Shown piece after piece: positions 53,406 through 63,545 of a DNA stretch of 64,000 bases; the stretch's first letter is position 1; every line of letters starts with the position of its first letter. The stretch covers positions 2,453,137-2,517,136 of the forward strand of contig OX463859.1 in the NCBI GenBank assembly GCA_949825065.1, given 5' to 3'. The stretch comes from Odontocerum albicorne. Its lineage: Eukaryota > Arthropoda > Insecta > Trichoptera > Odontoceridae. A model generated the notes under the pieces. That model did not search any database and was not told the origin of the DNA. It saw only the letters and a list, made by a program, of their open reading frames with translations. The position numbers were made by a program, and so were the translations under genes.

Positions 53406-54184
53406 TATAAAATTCTTATCAAATATGAATAAATCAATTTTAAAAAATCCAAAAATACGTTTTACTAAAAGGACTTTTCACTCTTCTCTCTTTTAGGATT
53501 TGATTCATTTCGACGAGTCACATTTCTCTAAGCATTATGTAACTGTTCATACTTACGAAGATAAAAGTTAAATAACTTATTATAACTCCACTTAAAAATG
53601 CAAAATTACTATAAACCCTCAACGAGTATACTGTATGAATTATCCTATATCAAACGCAAAATATAATATATATAAATGTCTCTTTATTTCACGCCCCAGG
53701 ATCCTTAACAAATTTATAATTTAGTACGAAAATTCCGGGAAGGATCTAAAACTCCGCCTCAGTTAACATATTATGATAATGTTAAATTTCGGTAAGAAAA
53801 GTTTCAGAAAGATAAGCCATCGTTTCTAAAGGGATTACGAATAGGTGCTCATGCGCTGCGCGCGTGGGGAGTAAGGCGTGGCATCGCTGCCGACACTCGG
53901 AGACGGAACCGAGTTCACAAATATCAACCAAAGTTTGTTGTATCAGCCGTGGATTAACATTATCCGAAATATATGTGAATGTATGGCAGCTTTGTGTTTC
54001 CTGTGTTATATTCGTACTGTATTAATATATAACATAATTATCAAAGAGTGAAACTTTTATCTTTTGAACTTAATTTGAAACACTTGTCTTGAAAAATATA
54101 ATATCTTTTAAGTTATTGGAAATGAAGTCGAGAATGATCGATGGAAGTGATATAATTGCATTGAAACGATTGGATATCACTTGT
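53406..54184. other. No recognised gene
   Basis: 53840-53930 is GC-richer (CATGCGCTGCGCGCGTGGGG, GCGTGGCATCGCTGCCGACA) without a frame or partner. Confidence 0.45.
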
Positions 54185-54910
54185 GATTGAGTATGATTAT
54201 CAGTCATTCTATGGATGGAATATACCTGTGTATGTATTGGTTTATTGTGTGCAATCTGCTACACTTCAGTAAGCACATATTATTAACAGATCAAACCCAG
54301 AGTTGCAATAGTAAGAAGATAAAATTTCCATTTCGATGGTATTAAAAAATTTCCTTATTTATTATTGAGGGTACAGCAGTTTATTTAAAAGGGGTACAGT
54401 ATACAATGAAAGTATTTATTCATTTTAAACATATAATAAATAAATAAATATAGGTTTATTGATAGCAACGTAGTATGTACATAATATATTTAAATACACT
54501 TCAAAAACACATAAATTGGAGAAAATACATTTAAGAGAGAGAAGCTATCAAAAGCTCTGGGCTCATTTAATAACATCCCCTCGACCAAGATACACCCCAC
54601 CAATATAGAGCGAGTCCGGCCACGGGAACACCAGAAATTTTTCTATCATATAAATACATCCATAGAATTTATAATTCTAAAGTAATGTCTTCCGGTCAAC
54701 TAGATTGTAATAAAAAAAAAACAATCTTATCGATCGATTGGTAATACTCCGTGGTCTAGAATGATTATCAGTCATATTGTGATGGAAAACGCATATGCAT
54801 GTATAAATAAGTTCATTGTGTGCAAACTATTGCCCTTCAGCAATAATGTATTTTTGACAGGTTAAACCCAGAGTTCCGATGGCAAGGAGATTTAACTTCC
54901 ACGACGATCG
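54185..54910. repeat. Family H: two ~155-bp copies flanking a LINE-B end
   Basis: 54185-54340 and 54755-54910 share ATGATTATCAGTCAT, TTCATTGTGTGCAA-type, CTTCAG and AAACCCAGAGTT blocks, in the same orientation. A LINE-B end lies between them. Confidence 0.6.
54440..54640 (-). mobile_element. LINE-B-type repeat, 3' end
   Basis: ATAAATAAATAAATATAGGT, TTGATAGCAACGTAGTATGT, AAGCTATCAAAAGCTCTGGG, GACCAAGATACACCCCACCA. Confidence 0.75.
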
Positions 54911-55004
54911 GCAAGTTGAATATGCTTCATCCTTAAGTTAGACAGTTTTATGTGATATTTTTAATATTAGTATATATAGTATCCGCCAGAATGTCACAAC
55001 ATTA

Positions 55005-55240
55005 TTACCCCTTCCTGTCCTGTGATGTGTAACTAGTACACATTACTTCTAAAAACTTTAATATCTCTATAAATATGTATAATAAATACTGGGTTCAGAT
55101 TTTAGGTGTTCTTCCGTAATACATCTACGCATTGAATGAAAAAATAATATTAATAATAATTAACACTTATCGGCCACATCAGAGATATTTTGTGAAAATT
55201 GGAAATAAATTCACCAATACAATCAACTGTTCGTCGACGA
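55005..55240 (+). mobile_element. TTAA MITE, 5' part
   Basis: CCCCTTCCTGTCCTGTGATG, ACTAGTACACATTACTTCTA, TATCGGCCACATCAGAGATA. It stops after CACCAATACAATCAAC, matching the first ~230 bases of 18437. Confidence 0.7.
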
Positions 55241-55804
55241 TTGTTTTTGATATTTTCAGCATCTCAGAAAACTATTTTCATAAACGCTGTTTTTTCTCAA
55301 TCAGTCTTGATCATGATCAGTACTAATTGGTATTCCAGAGTGGATACCATGTTCCGCTATTACGAGTGATAATGAAAAAAAAAAAACGAATAATTTTCAA
55401 GTTAGGAATATTTAAAAATGAATTGTTCAAATCAGAATTGATCCAAACCTCGCAAGTGGCATCCACTCACACTAAAAGTCAAATTCACTCACTAACTCGG
55501 TGGAAACACTAACCGCAGTATGTACAGCGTTATGAGCCCAGAGCATAATTTCCATAAATCTCCATTCCAGCCCTAATGGCACTTGGAGGGTAAAGGTGGG
55601 AAAACATTTGAGAAATATGATGGCAAAGCACACTGGAAACCAGTTTATCAGTAAAAATCGTTGGATTTTACCTTCTTTTTTTTTACATATTCATTTTTTA
55701 ATACACGCCATTTCAACATCGAAGTGGACAAAAAAAACATATCTGTTCTTCATTATAAACATGCTCACATATTTTGCTTCTGTCACGTTCATAATGCTGT
55801 TTAT

Positions 55805-56870
55805 ACATACCGTTTTGGCCCGACTATAGGGCGACCCTGATTATAAGGCGACCCCTATTTTTTAATCTGCTTTTTTTAGAAAATAACATTTCCCTCACCA
55901 TTATAATATTATGAAAAATAAAATTCAAAATGTTTAACGAAAAATATTTATTAAAACAATGTACCCATATAATAAATAGTTAAGTACACGTTTAAACATG
56001 AAAAGAAGAAATAAAAAAGTCCAACTACAGAAGCTGATCAGATCAGTCAGATTCACATATGGATAGAGCATCCTCAGCATCAGTCTCATATTCAATGATA
56101 TTATCGTCTTCAGAATCCTCAATCATGTTTTCCCACAAAATATCATCTTCAGCACCGTCCATTTTATTGGATATGCAACATTTTTTAAATCCATTGATGA
56201 TGGTCTCATTAGAAATTTGATTCCAGGCCTGCAGGATCCACTCACACAGATTAGTGACAGATGGTTTTTTTTTATTTTTCCAGTAGGTGTAAAGGCTTGA
56301 TCAGTAAATATCAACCAATTTGAGTACTGTTTTTTTAAGTCATCTTTAAATGGCTTACTCACAACCGCATCCAAAACTTATAGTTGCGAAGTCATTCCAC
56401 CAGGAATGGTCACCAAATCTATTTCGAGTTTTCTAATTTAATTTTTCACGAGCTCCGTCAGATGGCCTTTCCTTTTTTTGGGCCCCGGAATGCTTTTCTT
56501 GGCGAATGTGCATTCATCAAGTCGTGTTTTTGTAAATGCCAACGTCTAACATTATTTGCCGTGATACAAAATCACCTGGCAGCAGCACAGTTGTTAGTTG
56601 TTTCTGCAGCACGCACCACCATAACCTTAAAATTGGAATTATAACTTCTGCGTATTCCTTTATTCACTTGATTTTTTTGAACTCCTCGACTTTCAATACA
56701 ATATTTTTACAATAGTCATAATATATTTTTGAGGTAGCAAAGATACAACACGATGCACAGTACAAAAATACACCTGAAAAACTGTCCGAAATTACTACGC
56801 ACAGGCTATATGTTAACAATGACGCCTTTTGAACGCTCTCATTTCTCTCTTCAAGACCTGGAATAATAAA
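55805..56870 (-). mobile_element. Pogo/Tigger-type DNA transposon, internally deleted
   Basis: The plus-left end carries CCGTTTTGGCCCGACTATAG, GGCGACCCTGATTATAAGGC, the repeated terminal motif of this group. Coding remnants on the reverse strand cover the two ends of the transposase with the DDE centre missing. The far border is uncertain. Confidence 0.75.
56026..56660 (-). pseudogene. Pogo/Tigger-type transposase remnants
   Basis: Read on the reverse strand. 56660-56470 holds an N-terminal DNA-binding piece (RSYNSNFKVMVVRAAETTNN, CAAAR, then RKAFRGPKKGKA). After a deletion, 56430-56046 holds the C-terminus: TIPGGMTSQL, then VVSKPFKDDLKKQYSNWL, PTGKIKK, CEWILQAWNQISNETIINGF, KKCCISNKMDGAEDDILWEN and an acidic tail ending ICESD. 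Damage includes a stop at 56378-56380 and a frameshift in the A-run near 56268-56277. The catalytic aspartates lay in the deleted part. The family call rests on the KPFKD and KKCCISN..DG.EDD motifs. Confidence 0.85.
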
Positions 56871-56929
56871 CCAGACTTCTGGTGATTCTACAGTACTGTA
56901 TTATATTTCTATTGTTTACAAGACACCCT

Positions 56930-57400
56930 AAAAGGAAAAGTATACCAAACGATTGTCAGACCCGCACTCCTCTATGGCTCCGAATGCTGGACGATGTATA
57001 ACTCTTACTCTAGGCAACTAGAAACTGCTGAAATGCGCATGCTAAAATGGTCAGCTGGTGTGTCCCTAAGAGACAAAATAAAAAACTCACGCATTCGTGG
57101 AAGCCTAGGTGTTATATACATCAACAGCAAGATGGAGGAGAAGCGATTGAGATGGTATGGGCACGTTGGACGCAGAGCTCCCGATCACATTGTGAACCAG
57201 GCAATCTCCATGGATCTTCCTCGCATAATAACCAGAGGAAGACCAAAGAATTCATGGGTAGTGCAAAAAGATAACCTGATGCAGAGGCACGGCCTGGGGG
57301 ACGTAGTCCGGGACAGAAGAGCATACATCCTGAGGACAAGGAGAGCTGACCCCAACAGTCTTCGCAGACAATGAGTAGGGATGGAGCCAAGGAGAAGAAG
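56930..57400 (+). mobile_element. Young RTE-A LINE insertion with 16-bp TSD
   Basis: Flanked by GTTTACAAGACACCCT at 56914-56929 and 57400-57415. The reading frame is open from the truncation point (56931) to the stop at 57372-57374. It starts KGKVYQTIVRPALLYGSECW and runs through RQLETAEMRMLKWSAGV, RLRWYGHVGRRAPDHIVNQA, GRPKNSWVVQ to NSLRRQ. The 3' UTR is very short and ends in GAGAAGAAG. The intact frame and exact TSD mark it as the youngest LINE insertion seen here. Confidence 0.95.
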
Positions 57401-57844
57401 TTTACAAGACACCCTGGCAGGTGTGTTTCTATGTGACAATTTGTTGTTATCAACCAGAAGTAAAAGCAAAATAACATATAGTATATGCGCTAGGATAGCG
57501 TGAAGAAAGCATCTCTTCATGGTGCCTACCCCGATAGAGATATGGCGATAACAAAGATTATTGGATTCAACATAAATCTGTAATTCAAAATTTAAAGTAA
57601 CATCTATAGTTTGAATGTAATATCTATTTTTGTTTAAATACCACAAATTGAAAAAAAAACGAAAAGTAAGGAGTGTTGAATGAGATGTTCTGTGGTAGAT
57701 ACAGTCTAGTCAACTTGAATCTGTTAAGATACCTTAACTGAATAAGAGGTTTATTCCGAGTTTACACCTTTCTTCACACTATCTTTGACCTTATGTTTAC
57801 TTTTAACTGTTAGCTCGTTTTATATCAATGCGTGGTAGGAGGTG

Positions 57845-58195
57845 AATATAAATTTAAGACGGATGTGATCTGTAAAATGCAGAAAAGCACTCTGAGATGG
57901 TTTGGGCACGTGAAAAGAATGAATAAAGAAAGACTAACAATACTGACATACGGTGTAAACATGTGCAGAAAGCGTGGTAGAAAAATACAATTAAAAGTAT
58001 GATTAGATTAAGTGTAAGATATCTTGAAAGAAGGAAATGTAAAATATTAGAGAAATTGTAGGAGCTTTGTGAGAAATTGTATCAATAAAGAGGAGGCGAA
58101 TAATGTGTGTCACGATAGAAATATCTGGCCCTCTGTTATCGCTGCCTACCCCGATAAGGAGACGGCGTGAAGGTGTGTATGTACGTGTAAGTATG
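57845..58195 (+). mobile_element. LINE-D 3' region
   Basis: AAGCACTCTGAGATGGTTTG, GGCACGTGAAAAGAATGAAT, AAAGCGTGGTAGAAAAATAC, AAGGAAATGTAAAATATTAG, GTGTGTCACGATAGAAATAT, GCTGCCTACCCCGATAAGGA. Good family order, frames broken. Confidence 0.75.
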
Positions 58196-58734
58196 TAATA
58201 TGGCCCAACCTTAAATTCTGAAAAAAAACTGGATAAACGGGGCTTGGAAATATAGTCATGTACTCTGGGTTTCCCTTTTATTAGATCCTCCACTGTGGCT
58301 GTCAATGAAGTATCGGCAGATGTGCTTTATGGACCATTCACCATCCAGTAGATATGAGTATGTCCAGGCCCGATCAGAGTACCATCAACGGCGGAATATT
58401 ACTCCGATGTAATCAATTAATATAAATAATTATAACATATTTCTTTCGCTAAATTTCCACATATACCATACATCAATTTCTTGCGTTTAGCAAAAGTGCT
58501 CAAATCATCATCAACATTGTCTTTCCATTTCTCCCTTAAGTTCGAAGTTGCAGCCTTGCCTATGCAATTTTTTTCTTACATAGATCTCCAAATTTTCCAC
58601 CCGTGCGCTCTCTATGCTAGCCATTCCTCACAAAACAGCTCTTCTTGCTTTCATCGACTATTTCTAATGTGATCTGTTGACCTTTTCCTCTCTTGACTGA
58701 CTGTAGTTTTCATTTTTATATGCAACAAACATTA
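58196..58734. other. No recognised gene
   Basis: Decayed sequence; short frames only. Confidence 0.45.
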
Positions 58735-58935
58735 TTGCAGTGTATTACACTTCGTTGCATACATTACAACCTGATGGGCTTATTATCATGTGGAAATATC
58801 TTACAACCAACCAGAGAGATGTTAAAAGATCTTAAGTGAAAATCAGTCTGGAATCCTTTAAAAAATTTGGGTTCCAACAGGAATCGAACTCATAACCTCC
58901 GGGCTGGGAGACAAGTGTCTTACCAACTAGGCCGT
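58735..58935 (-). mobile_element. SINE1 copy, nearly full length
   Basis: Reverse strand: terminal GCAGTGTATTACACTTCGTT, tail ATTACAACCTGATGGGCTTA, ACAACCAACCAGAGAGATGT, body AAGTGAAAATCAGTCTGGAA, B-box AACAGGAATCGAACTC, A-box GTCTTACCAACTAGGCC. Confidence 0.88.
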
Positions 58936-59064
58936 CGTCATATATATAATATGTATGCATATGAACAAGACATGAAAAACAACACAAACAAAACTCTTTC
59001 AAATATGTGTTTTTTTGGTGTTTATTAAACTTTCTTTGAACTCCCTTTATACTTTTAATAATAT

Positions 59065-59210
59065 ATGTATAAAAAATATGTTTTTTTATAGCAACATACA
59101 AATAGTATGTATACATATAAATACTTTCCGAAACTGCACATATTTCTCAAAATAAACTGCAGAAAATACATTTAAAAAATAATATATTTAAACTCTGGGC
59201 TCAACCCATA
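59065..59210 (-). mobile_element. LINE-B-type repeat fragment
   Basis: TTTTTATAGCAACATACAAA, TAGTATGTATACATATAAAT and CTCTGGGCTCAACCC match the AT-rich half of the family. Confidence 0.55.
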
Positions 59211-59445
59211 TAAATTTCCAAATCACCAGAATTAATCTCATTTTTGAACAAAAGATTTAAAAGAAAAATACAGTAAACCTGAAAAATACTTTCAAACTTT
59301 TGAACATACTTGAGCAGACATTAATAGAAAATGTAAGCGAACCTGAAATTCTATCCCCTGAAAAGTTACAATTGACTTAATAGAAAAATTTCCTGCGAAA
59401 CTTACTTATGAAATTGAATAAAAATTTATTTCAATTTTTTTACTA

Positions 59446-59688
59446 ATGAATTTATTATCTATTAATCCTCTAATTTATTCTGAAATGGCTAATCATTGTC
59501 ACTGTGAAAACCATAGATTTTCTATCGATGATGAGAAATTCTTACATATCAGTAGTAACGGAAATAAATTGGACAGATTAGAGGACCTAGAAATTTCAAA
59601 GTCAGTGCATCGAGGTGAACATCTGGCAAACAAATATATCCCAAGAATCTCTCCGCTGCTCGCCGAGGTCGTCCCATGCCTCCCCTAG
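59446..59688 (+). pseudogene. PLE protein C-terminus (GIY-YIG endonuclease region)
   Basis: Frame of 80 codons ending at a TAG. Residues 12-70 (YSEMANHCHCENHRFSIDDE, KFLHISSNGNKLDRLEDLEI, SKSVHRGEHLANKYIPRISP) fit the C-terminal part of Penelope-type GIY-YIG endonucleases. That region has a conserved pattern of A..H....H.F and a later R.LE.LEI..S block. The GIY-YIG core and the reverse transcriptase lie upstream and are absent. Assignment is from remembered family patterns; a profile search would settle it. Confidence 0.65.
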
Positions 59689-59861
59689 CCACCAGTCCCC
59701 AACCCGAATGTTTACCGTTAGAAGTGTGTATGTCGGTGCCAGTTCGAACAGAATTTAGTCTTGTTTGTGCACCCCTGATGATGAGATGAAAGCCTTGAAA
59801 CCAGTAGGGTTATACCGTTACAAAAAGTGGAAAAAACAGTGTTTGATAAAACAAATTACAA
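59446..59861 (+). mobile_element. Penelope-like element, 3' end with coding sequence
   Basis: Contains the end of the PLE protein, ~60 bases of 3' UTR (GTTTACCGTTAGAAGTGTGT) and the shared terminal unit (CTGATGATGAGATGAAAGCC, TTGAAACCAGTAGGGTTATA) up to AAACAAATTACAATG. This copy ties the window's foldbacks to PLEs. Confidence 0.8.
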
Positions 59862-60815
59862 TGAATATATTATCTCCGAGTAGGGGTAGCTTAATGCAAG
59901 GTTAACACGTTAAAATGAGTTTCTTGAACGAAAGAAGCATTGAATATAATTATGGGGATATACAGGACCCAATACACATTGTGGTTTGTCCGAACATTGA
60001 GACTACATGCTCTGGACAGTACCTGATTGATGCCAATGGTAGAGCAATGTCTATTGCCTCCTACGGGAAATGGTAGAACAATGTCCATTGCCTCCTACGG
60101 GAAATACGTGGTATAATGAATGATTTGGACATGAAAATAAATAAATGACTAAAGAGAACCTTAAAGAGTTTACAAGTCCGAAAATATGGGGAAAAGGGTC
60201 TATTAAAATCGATGAAAAGGTCATTAGATAACGGTGACCAGATTTTAATAAGATGGATGCATGACGAGATGTATGAATATCGAGGATTTTACAGTAGCAG
60301 CAGAAACATCCTTGTGTGAAAATTTAATCTCGAAAACGCTGATTTAAAAAATAGCATTAACTCATTTTCATCGATAAAATAGATGCTGTTTACAACGATA
60401 TTTAATAATTTACCGTCACATTTCGCAAAATTTACTCTCAAGTTCCACCCTTAAGTGTGATAAATACTAACTTGCAGCTTAACTAACTAACTACCTTTTA
60501 ACTTTTACGAAAATAAATTCGCGGCTTTAAACTGTTTGATAATGTTCACAAATTTCATTGCTTTGATTTCATTTTGAATTTTCTATAAGTTTTTCGCTAC
60601 GCGTCAAATGCTTGTCAAATTTAACATTTCAGGAAAAACTTTTTCGTTTTTTTTTTTTAATCTTTGCCTCGAAAAAAAATTTCAGCGTCTAAAATGTTAT
60701 CATTTTTTTCCTTTAGCTGTTACTTATAATAAAATTTATTTTATGAGTTTCACTCATACAACGTTTGTATCGGCAGTCGAATTTTGAGCTCATTTAACGA
60801 GCTCTTACAACATAT
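59862..60815. other. No recognised gene
   Basis: A ~40-bp direct repeat (GGTAGAACAATGTCCATTGC, CTCCTACGGGAAAT with its slightly different twin) at about 60030-60110. The rest is AT-rich. Confidence 0.5.
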
Positions 60816-60819
60816 ATAA

Positions 60820-61600
60820 TGCAATGAGGTGCACAGCCGAGCGGTTATATAGTATACTGAACTTCCGTACGGAAGGTCGCCCATTCGAACCCTGCGCTGT
60901 GCTACTCCCCTCCAATTATGGCACGACCTTATTCGGTGGATAAGGATATTTATGACTTCGGTCATATCTGTTCATGTATTATTTCAAAACAAGAAAAAAT
61001 GGTGTGCTCCGATCATCTCACTTCGATCTGCCTTTGGATCCAGTACAGCGATGTGACCGATGAGTTTGCTGGTATGCTACGGGTTTGCTGGCGTGGCGGT
61101 CGTCGCACACTCGGTCAATGACTGGCGATGCGACCTTCGCACTCCTTGACAATTCAAAACAAACGAGTGCGAAGTTCACACGCCGGTCATTCAACTCACA
61201 GCCGGGAGCGGACCGGATTCCATGCCGGAGCGAGAACGCATCACGTCTGTCGCGCCGATTCCGTAAATAAATTATCACCTACATACGACATTAATCGTTT
61301 TGCTAATGCAGAAACGAGGCGAAAGATATCTTGCTCGCATTCCCGCACACACGCGGAAAAAGTATAAATACCCACGTTTACTAATAAAAACTCTTCTTCC
61401 GCATTGCGATCCAAAACGTGTTTTATTTATCAACAAATCATCATCTCTTCCCTCTAGGACACATATCCTAAACTGGTATGCTAAAAAAACCTCAACAGCA
61501 CAGCTTCGTTTTCCAAATGAATTGACAATGGAATTGCGAGGGGATCCTCGACTACGAGGCCCAGCAACGATGACTCTGCAATATATGTTTTTTTGGCAGA
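60820..61600 (+). mobile_element. SINE2 copy interrupted by a ~393-bp insertion
   Basis: The head starts near GTGCACAGCCGAGCGGTTAT. The 7-bp acceptor-like stem GCACAGC pairs with GCTGTGC, the A-box is AGCCGAGCGG and the B-box is CATTCGAACCC. The body matches 44540-44660 and then resumes after the insertion at CACAGCTTCGTTTTCCAAAT, GCGAGGGGATCCTCGACTAC. tRNA-Leu/Ser-like, but without a proper T-stem. Confidence 0.7.
61080..61472 (+). mobile_element. Insertion with promoter- and polyA-like signals (possible solo LTR)
   Basis: Bordered by CTGGTATGCTA at 61069-61079 and 61473-61483; the empty form is implied by 44655-44690. GC-richer than its surroundings. Contains AAAGTATAAATACC (TATA-like, about 61357) and AATAAAAAC (polyA-like, about 61383) in the order seen in LTRs. 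However, no TG...CA ends are seen and an 11-bp TSD is too long for most LTR elements, so the class is open. Confidence 0.4.
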
Positions 61601-61984
61601 TCTCATCAAAATTTATGAGGGTATGTGAACACTTTATTTTGTTGGATGGATGATATGAGGATATAAGGGGTGTTTTTTTGGGTGTAAAAGGATTTGTTTT
61701 TGAAATAAAACGCATATAAATGATTTAAATGGCCATGTTTTTTAATTCAATTGATAGGTTGTTTAATAACAATTATTGTTTGAAGATAATTTCATTCATA
61801 TGCTGACCGTGGTTGGCTCTTATGTACCTCTTATGTACACATCATAAGATGGGTTTCCCATCAAGAACGATAGAACTTTAAAATAAAATAAAACAACAAC
61901 TAATAAACCAAAAATGGATCTGAAGGTTTAATTTGAAAGAATATTTCATGCCGTTAATGATTTAAACAAGATATCGTTCAAATG
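61601..61984. other. No recognised gene
   Basis: AT-rich. Confidence 0.5.
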
Positions 61985-62210
61985 GTTTCCACAGCTTCTT
62001 TTTTACTGGCCAATTCGATCACGCCAATTTTCGATGACACGGTGGAGCATTTCCGGCTGTATGACGCCAATAACACGACAAATGTTGGCCTCAAGTTCAT
62101 CAAAAGTCTTGAGTTTGTTGGTGTAAACTTGTTATTTAACATAACCCCAAAGAAAATAGCCCAGAGGTGTTAAATCTCACGATCTTGGCGGTCAATTCAA
62201 AATCCTATCA
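61985..62210 (-). pseudogene. Tc1/mariner-superfamily transposase C-terminal fragment
   Basis: The reverse-strand frame reads PPRS(stop)DLTPLGYFLWGYVK, (stop)QVYTNKLKTFDELEANICRV and IQPEMLHRVIENWRDRIGQ. This is the third catalytic motif and C-terminus of a widespread arthropod transposase type (DLTPLDYFLWGY). The catalytic Asp after TPL is Gly here, and two stops interrupt it. No TIRs were located. Confidence 0.8.
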
Positions 62211-62224
62211 CACCCAAAAAAAAA

Positions 62225-62405
62225 CGCTTTCTTACAATAAACCTAAAGCCAAATGTATTACTATCACATATCGGAAGATTTAAAAAAGTTTATTTGTGAT
62301 TCGTCTTCCCTATGTGTAAATGCGAAGAAGTACCTAATATATTGGTCGAAGCCATTACCTTCCTATCCTTACACTCAACTTATACATATTTATTTTGCAA
62401 TATTT
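62225..62405 (+). repeat. Family E interspersed repeat
   Basis: Partner of 42365-42620 (CTAAAGCCAAATGTATTACT, AAAAAAGTTTATTTGTGATT, TACCTAATATATTGGTCGAA). Directly followed by a SINE1 head. Confidence 0.55.
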
Positions 62406-62640
62406 TTCAACCTCGTGGGCTAGTTGGTAAGACGCCTGTCTCCCAGCCTGGATAATACGAGTTCGATTCCCGTTTGAACCCAGATTTAAAAAAAAAAGGT
62501 TTCCAGTCTGGTTTTCACTAAAAGGCCTCTTTAACATATTTCTGGTTGGTTGGAACATAAAGCCACACGGCAATTAACCCGCCAGGTTGTACTGTACACA
62601 ACGAAACTGTAATACAATACAATACAATATATTTAATCTG
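62405..62640 (+). mobile_element. SINE1 copy, best full-length example
   Basis: Head GTGGGCTAGTTGGTAAGACG (A-box), GAGTTCGATTCCCG (B-box), A-run, body CCAGTCTGGTTTTCACTAAA. LINE-A-like tail TTCTGGTTGGTTGGAACATA, CGGCAATTAACCCGCCAGGT and terminal AATACAATACAATAC repeats. About 230 bp. Confidence 0.9.
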
Positions 62641-63227
62641 TCAATAATGATGCGTTCATCCAAGTAAAGCGCCCTTGAGGAGAGATTACAGTCTTAACGG
62701 CAGTTTATAAATTGTTCATAAATGTATGATATATAATATTATCTTTATCAACATTCGCATATACGGATTTGGTCACATCTTCTCCTTTGCCATAAATGTT
62801 ATCCTCAAAGCATGGGCATGTGATCAAATATGATAATCATTCTGTGTTTATACGTATGTTGTGTATGCATGTAATTTCTCCAAACCCCCATATTATATTG
62901 ATACTGTACTGATTCAGACCGAGTGCACCCAGTTAATGCATACGGTATGCACTTTGCAAATACATCGTTTGATCAATATCTACTGCAATAGCAAACACGC
63001 CACACCCACATATACCAATTCCCTCTTTAATTGATGTTCTCCTCCACTGGTTTCAGTTACTGCCTTCACTTGCTAGTCTGAGATCAGCTCTACACCTGCA
63101 TTATCGTAAAGTAATGTCTTATTAAGTCCATTAAACATGACTTGATTTACTTTATTTCAAGAAATGGTCTTAATGACACTTGTTTAACTAATTTATGGAA
63201 AGCAATAATCATTGGAATAAAGCCCAT
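62641..63227. other. No recognised gene
   Basis: AT-rich; no family match found. Confidence 0.5.
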
Positions 63228-63545
63228 CGTGTAGCTCATGACTGAGCATCGTGACTCCCATGATAGCCTCCGACAACTCCTCTCTCATCCATCCCCGCAC
63301 TCCGCGGCTTGAAGGGCAGTTGTTAAGAGTAGTCCACTTGCATCTTTCAGTTGGTCAGTCCAACGCATTTGGAGTATTCCTCTAGTGCGCCGTGTTTCCA
63401 CGCCTCCAGTAACAACTATCTCTTCTTGGCCACGAACAGTATACCAAAAGAATCGCAGGACTCGTCGAAGGAATATTGTCAACAATATATCTTGCTTTCC
63501 ATGGAATTCTTTACATCCTTCTCCAGCACCACATTCAATTCCACA
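63228..63545 (-). mobile_element. RTE-C LINE fragment
   Basis: The reverse-strand frame 63485-63285 reads MLTIFLRRVLRFFWYTVRGQ, EEIVVTGGVETRRTRGILQM, RWTDQLKDASG, the C-terminal GRxxxRW..Q.K region common in RTE/BovB-like LINEs. It continues (DERGVVGGYHGSHDAQ) in other frames to the 3' end. Same family as 46120-46475. Confidence 0.82.

Noticed and set aside
60824..60900. tRNA-Leu/Ser gene
   Set aside because: The acceptor-like stem pairs well, but the T-stem does not, and the head is shared with the SINE2 copy at 44410.
61275..61715. 146-codon reverse-strand frame
   Set aside because: Runs across the border of the 61080-61472 insertion and SINE2 sequence, so it cannot be one evolved gene.
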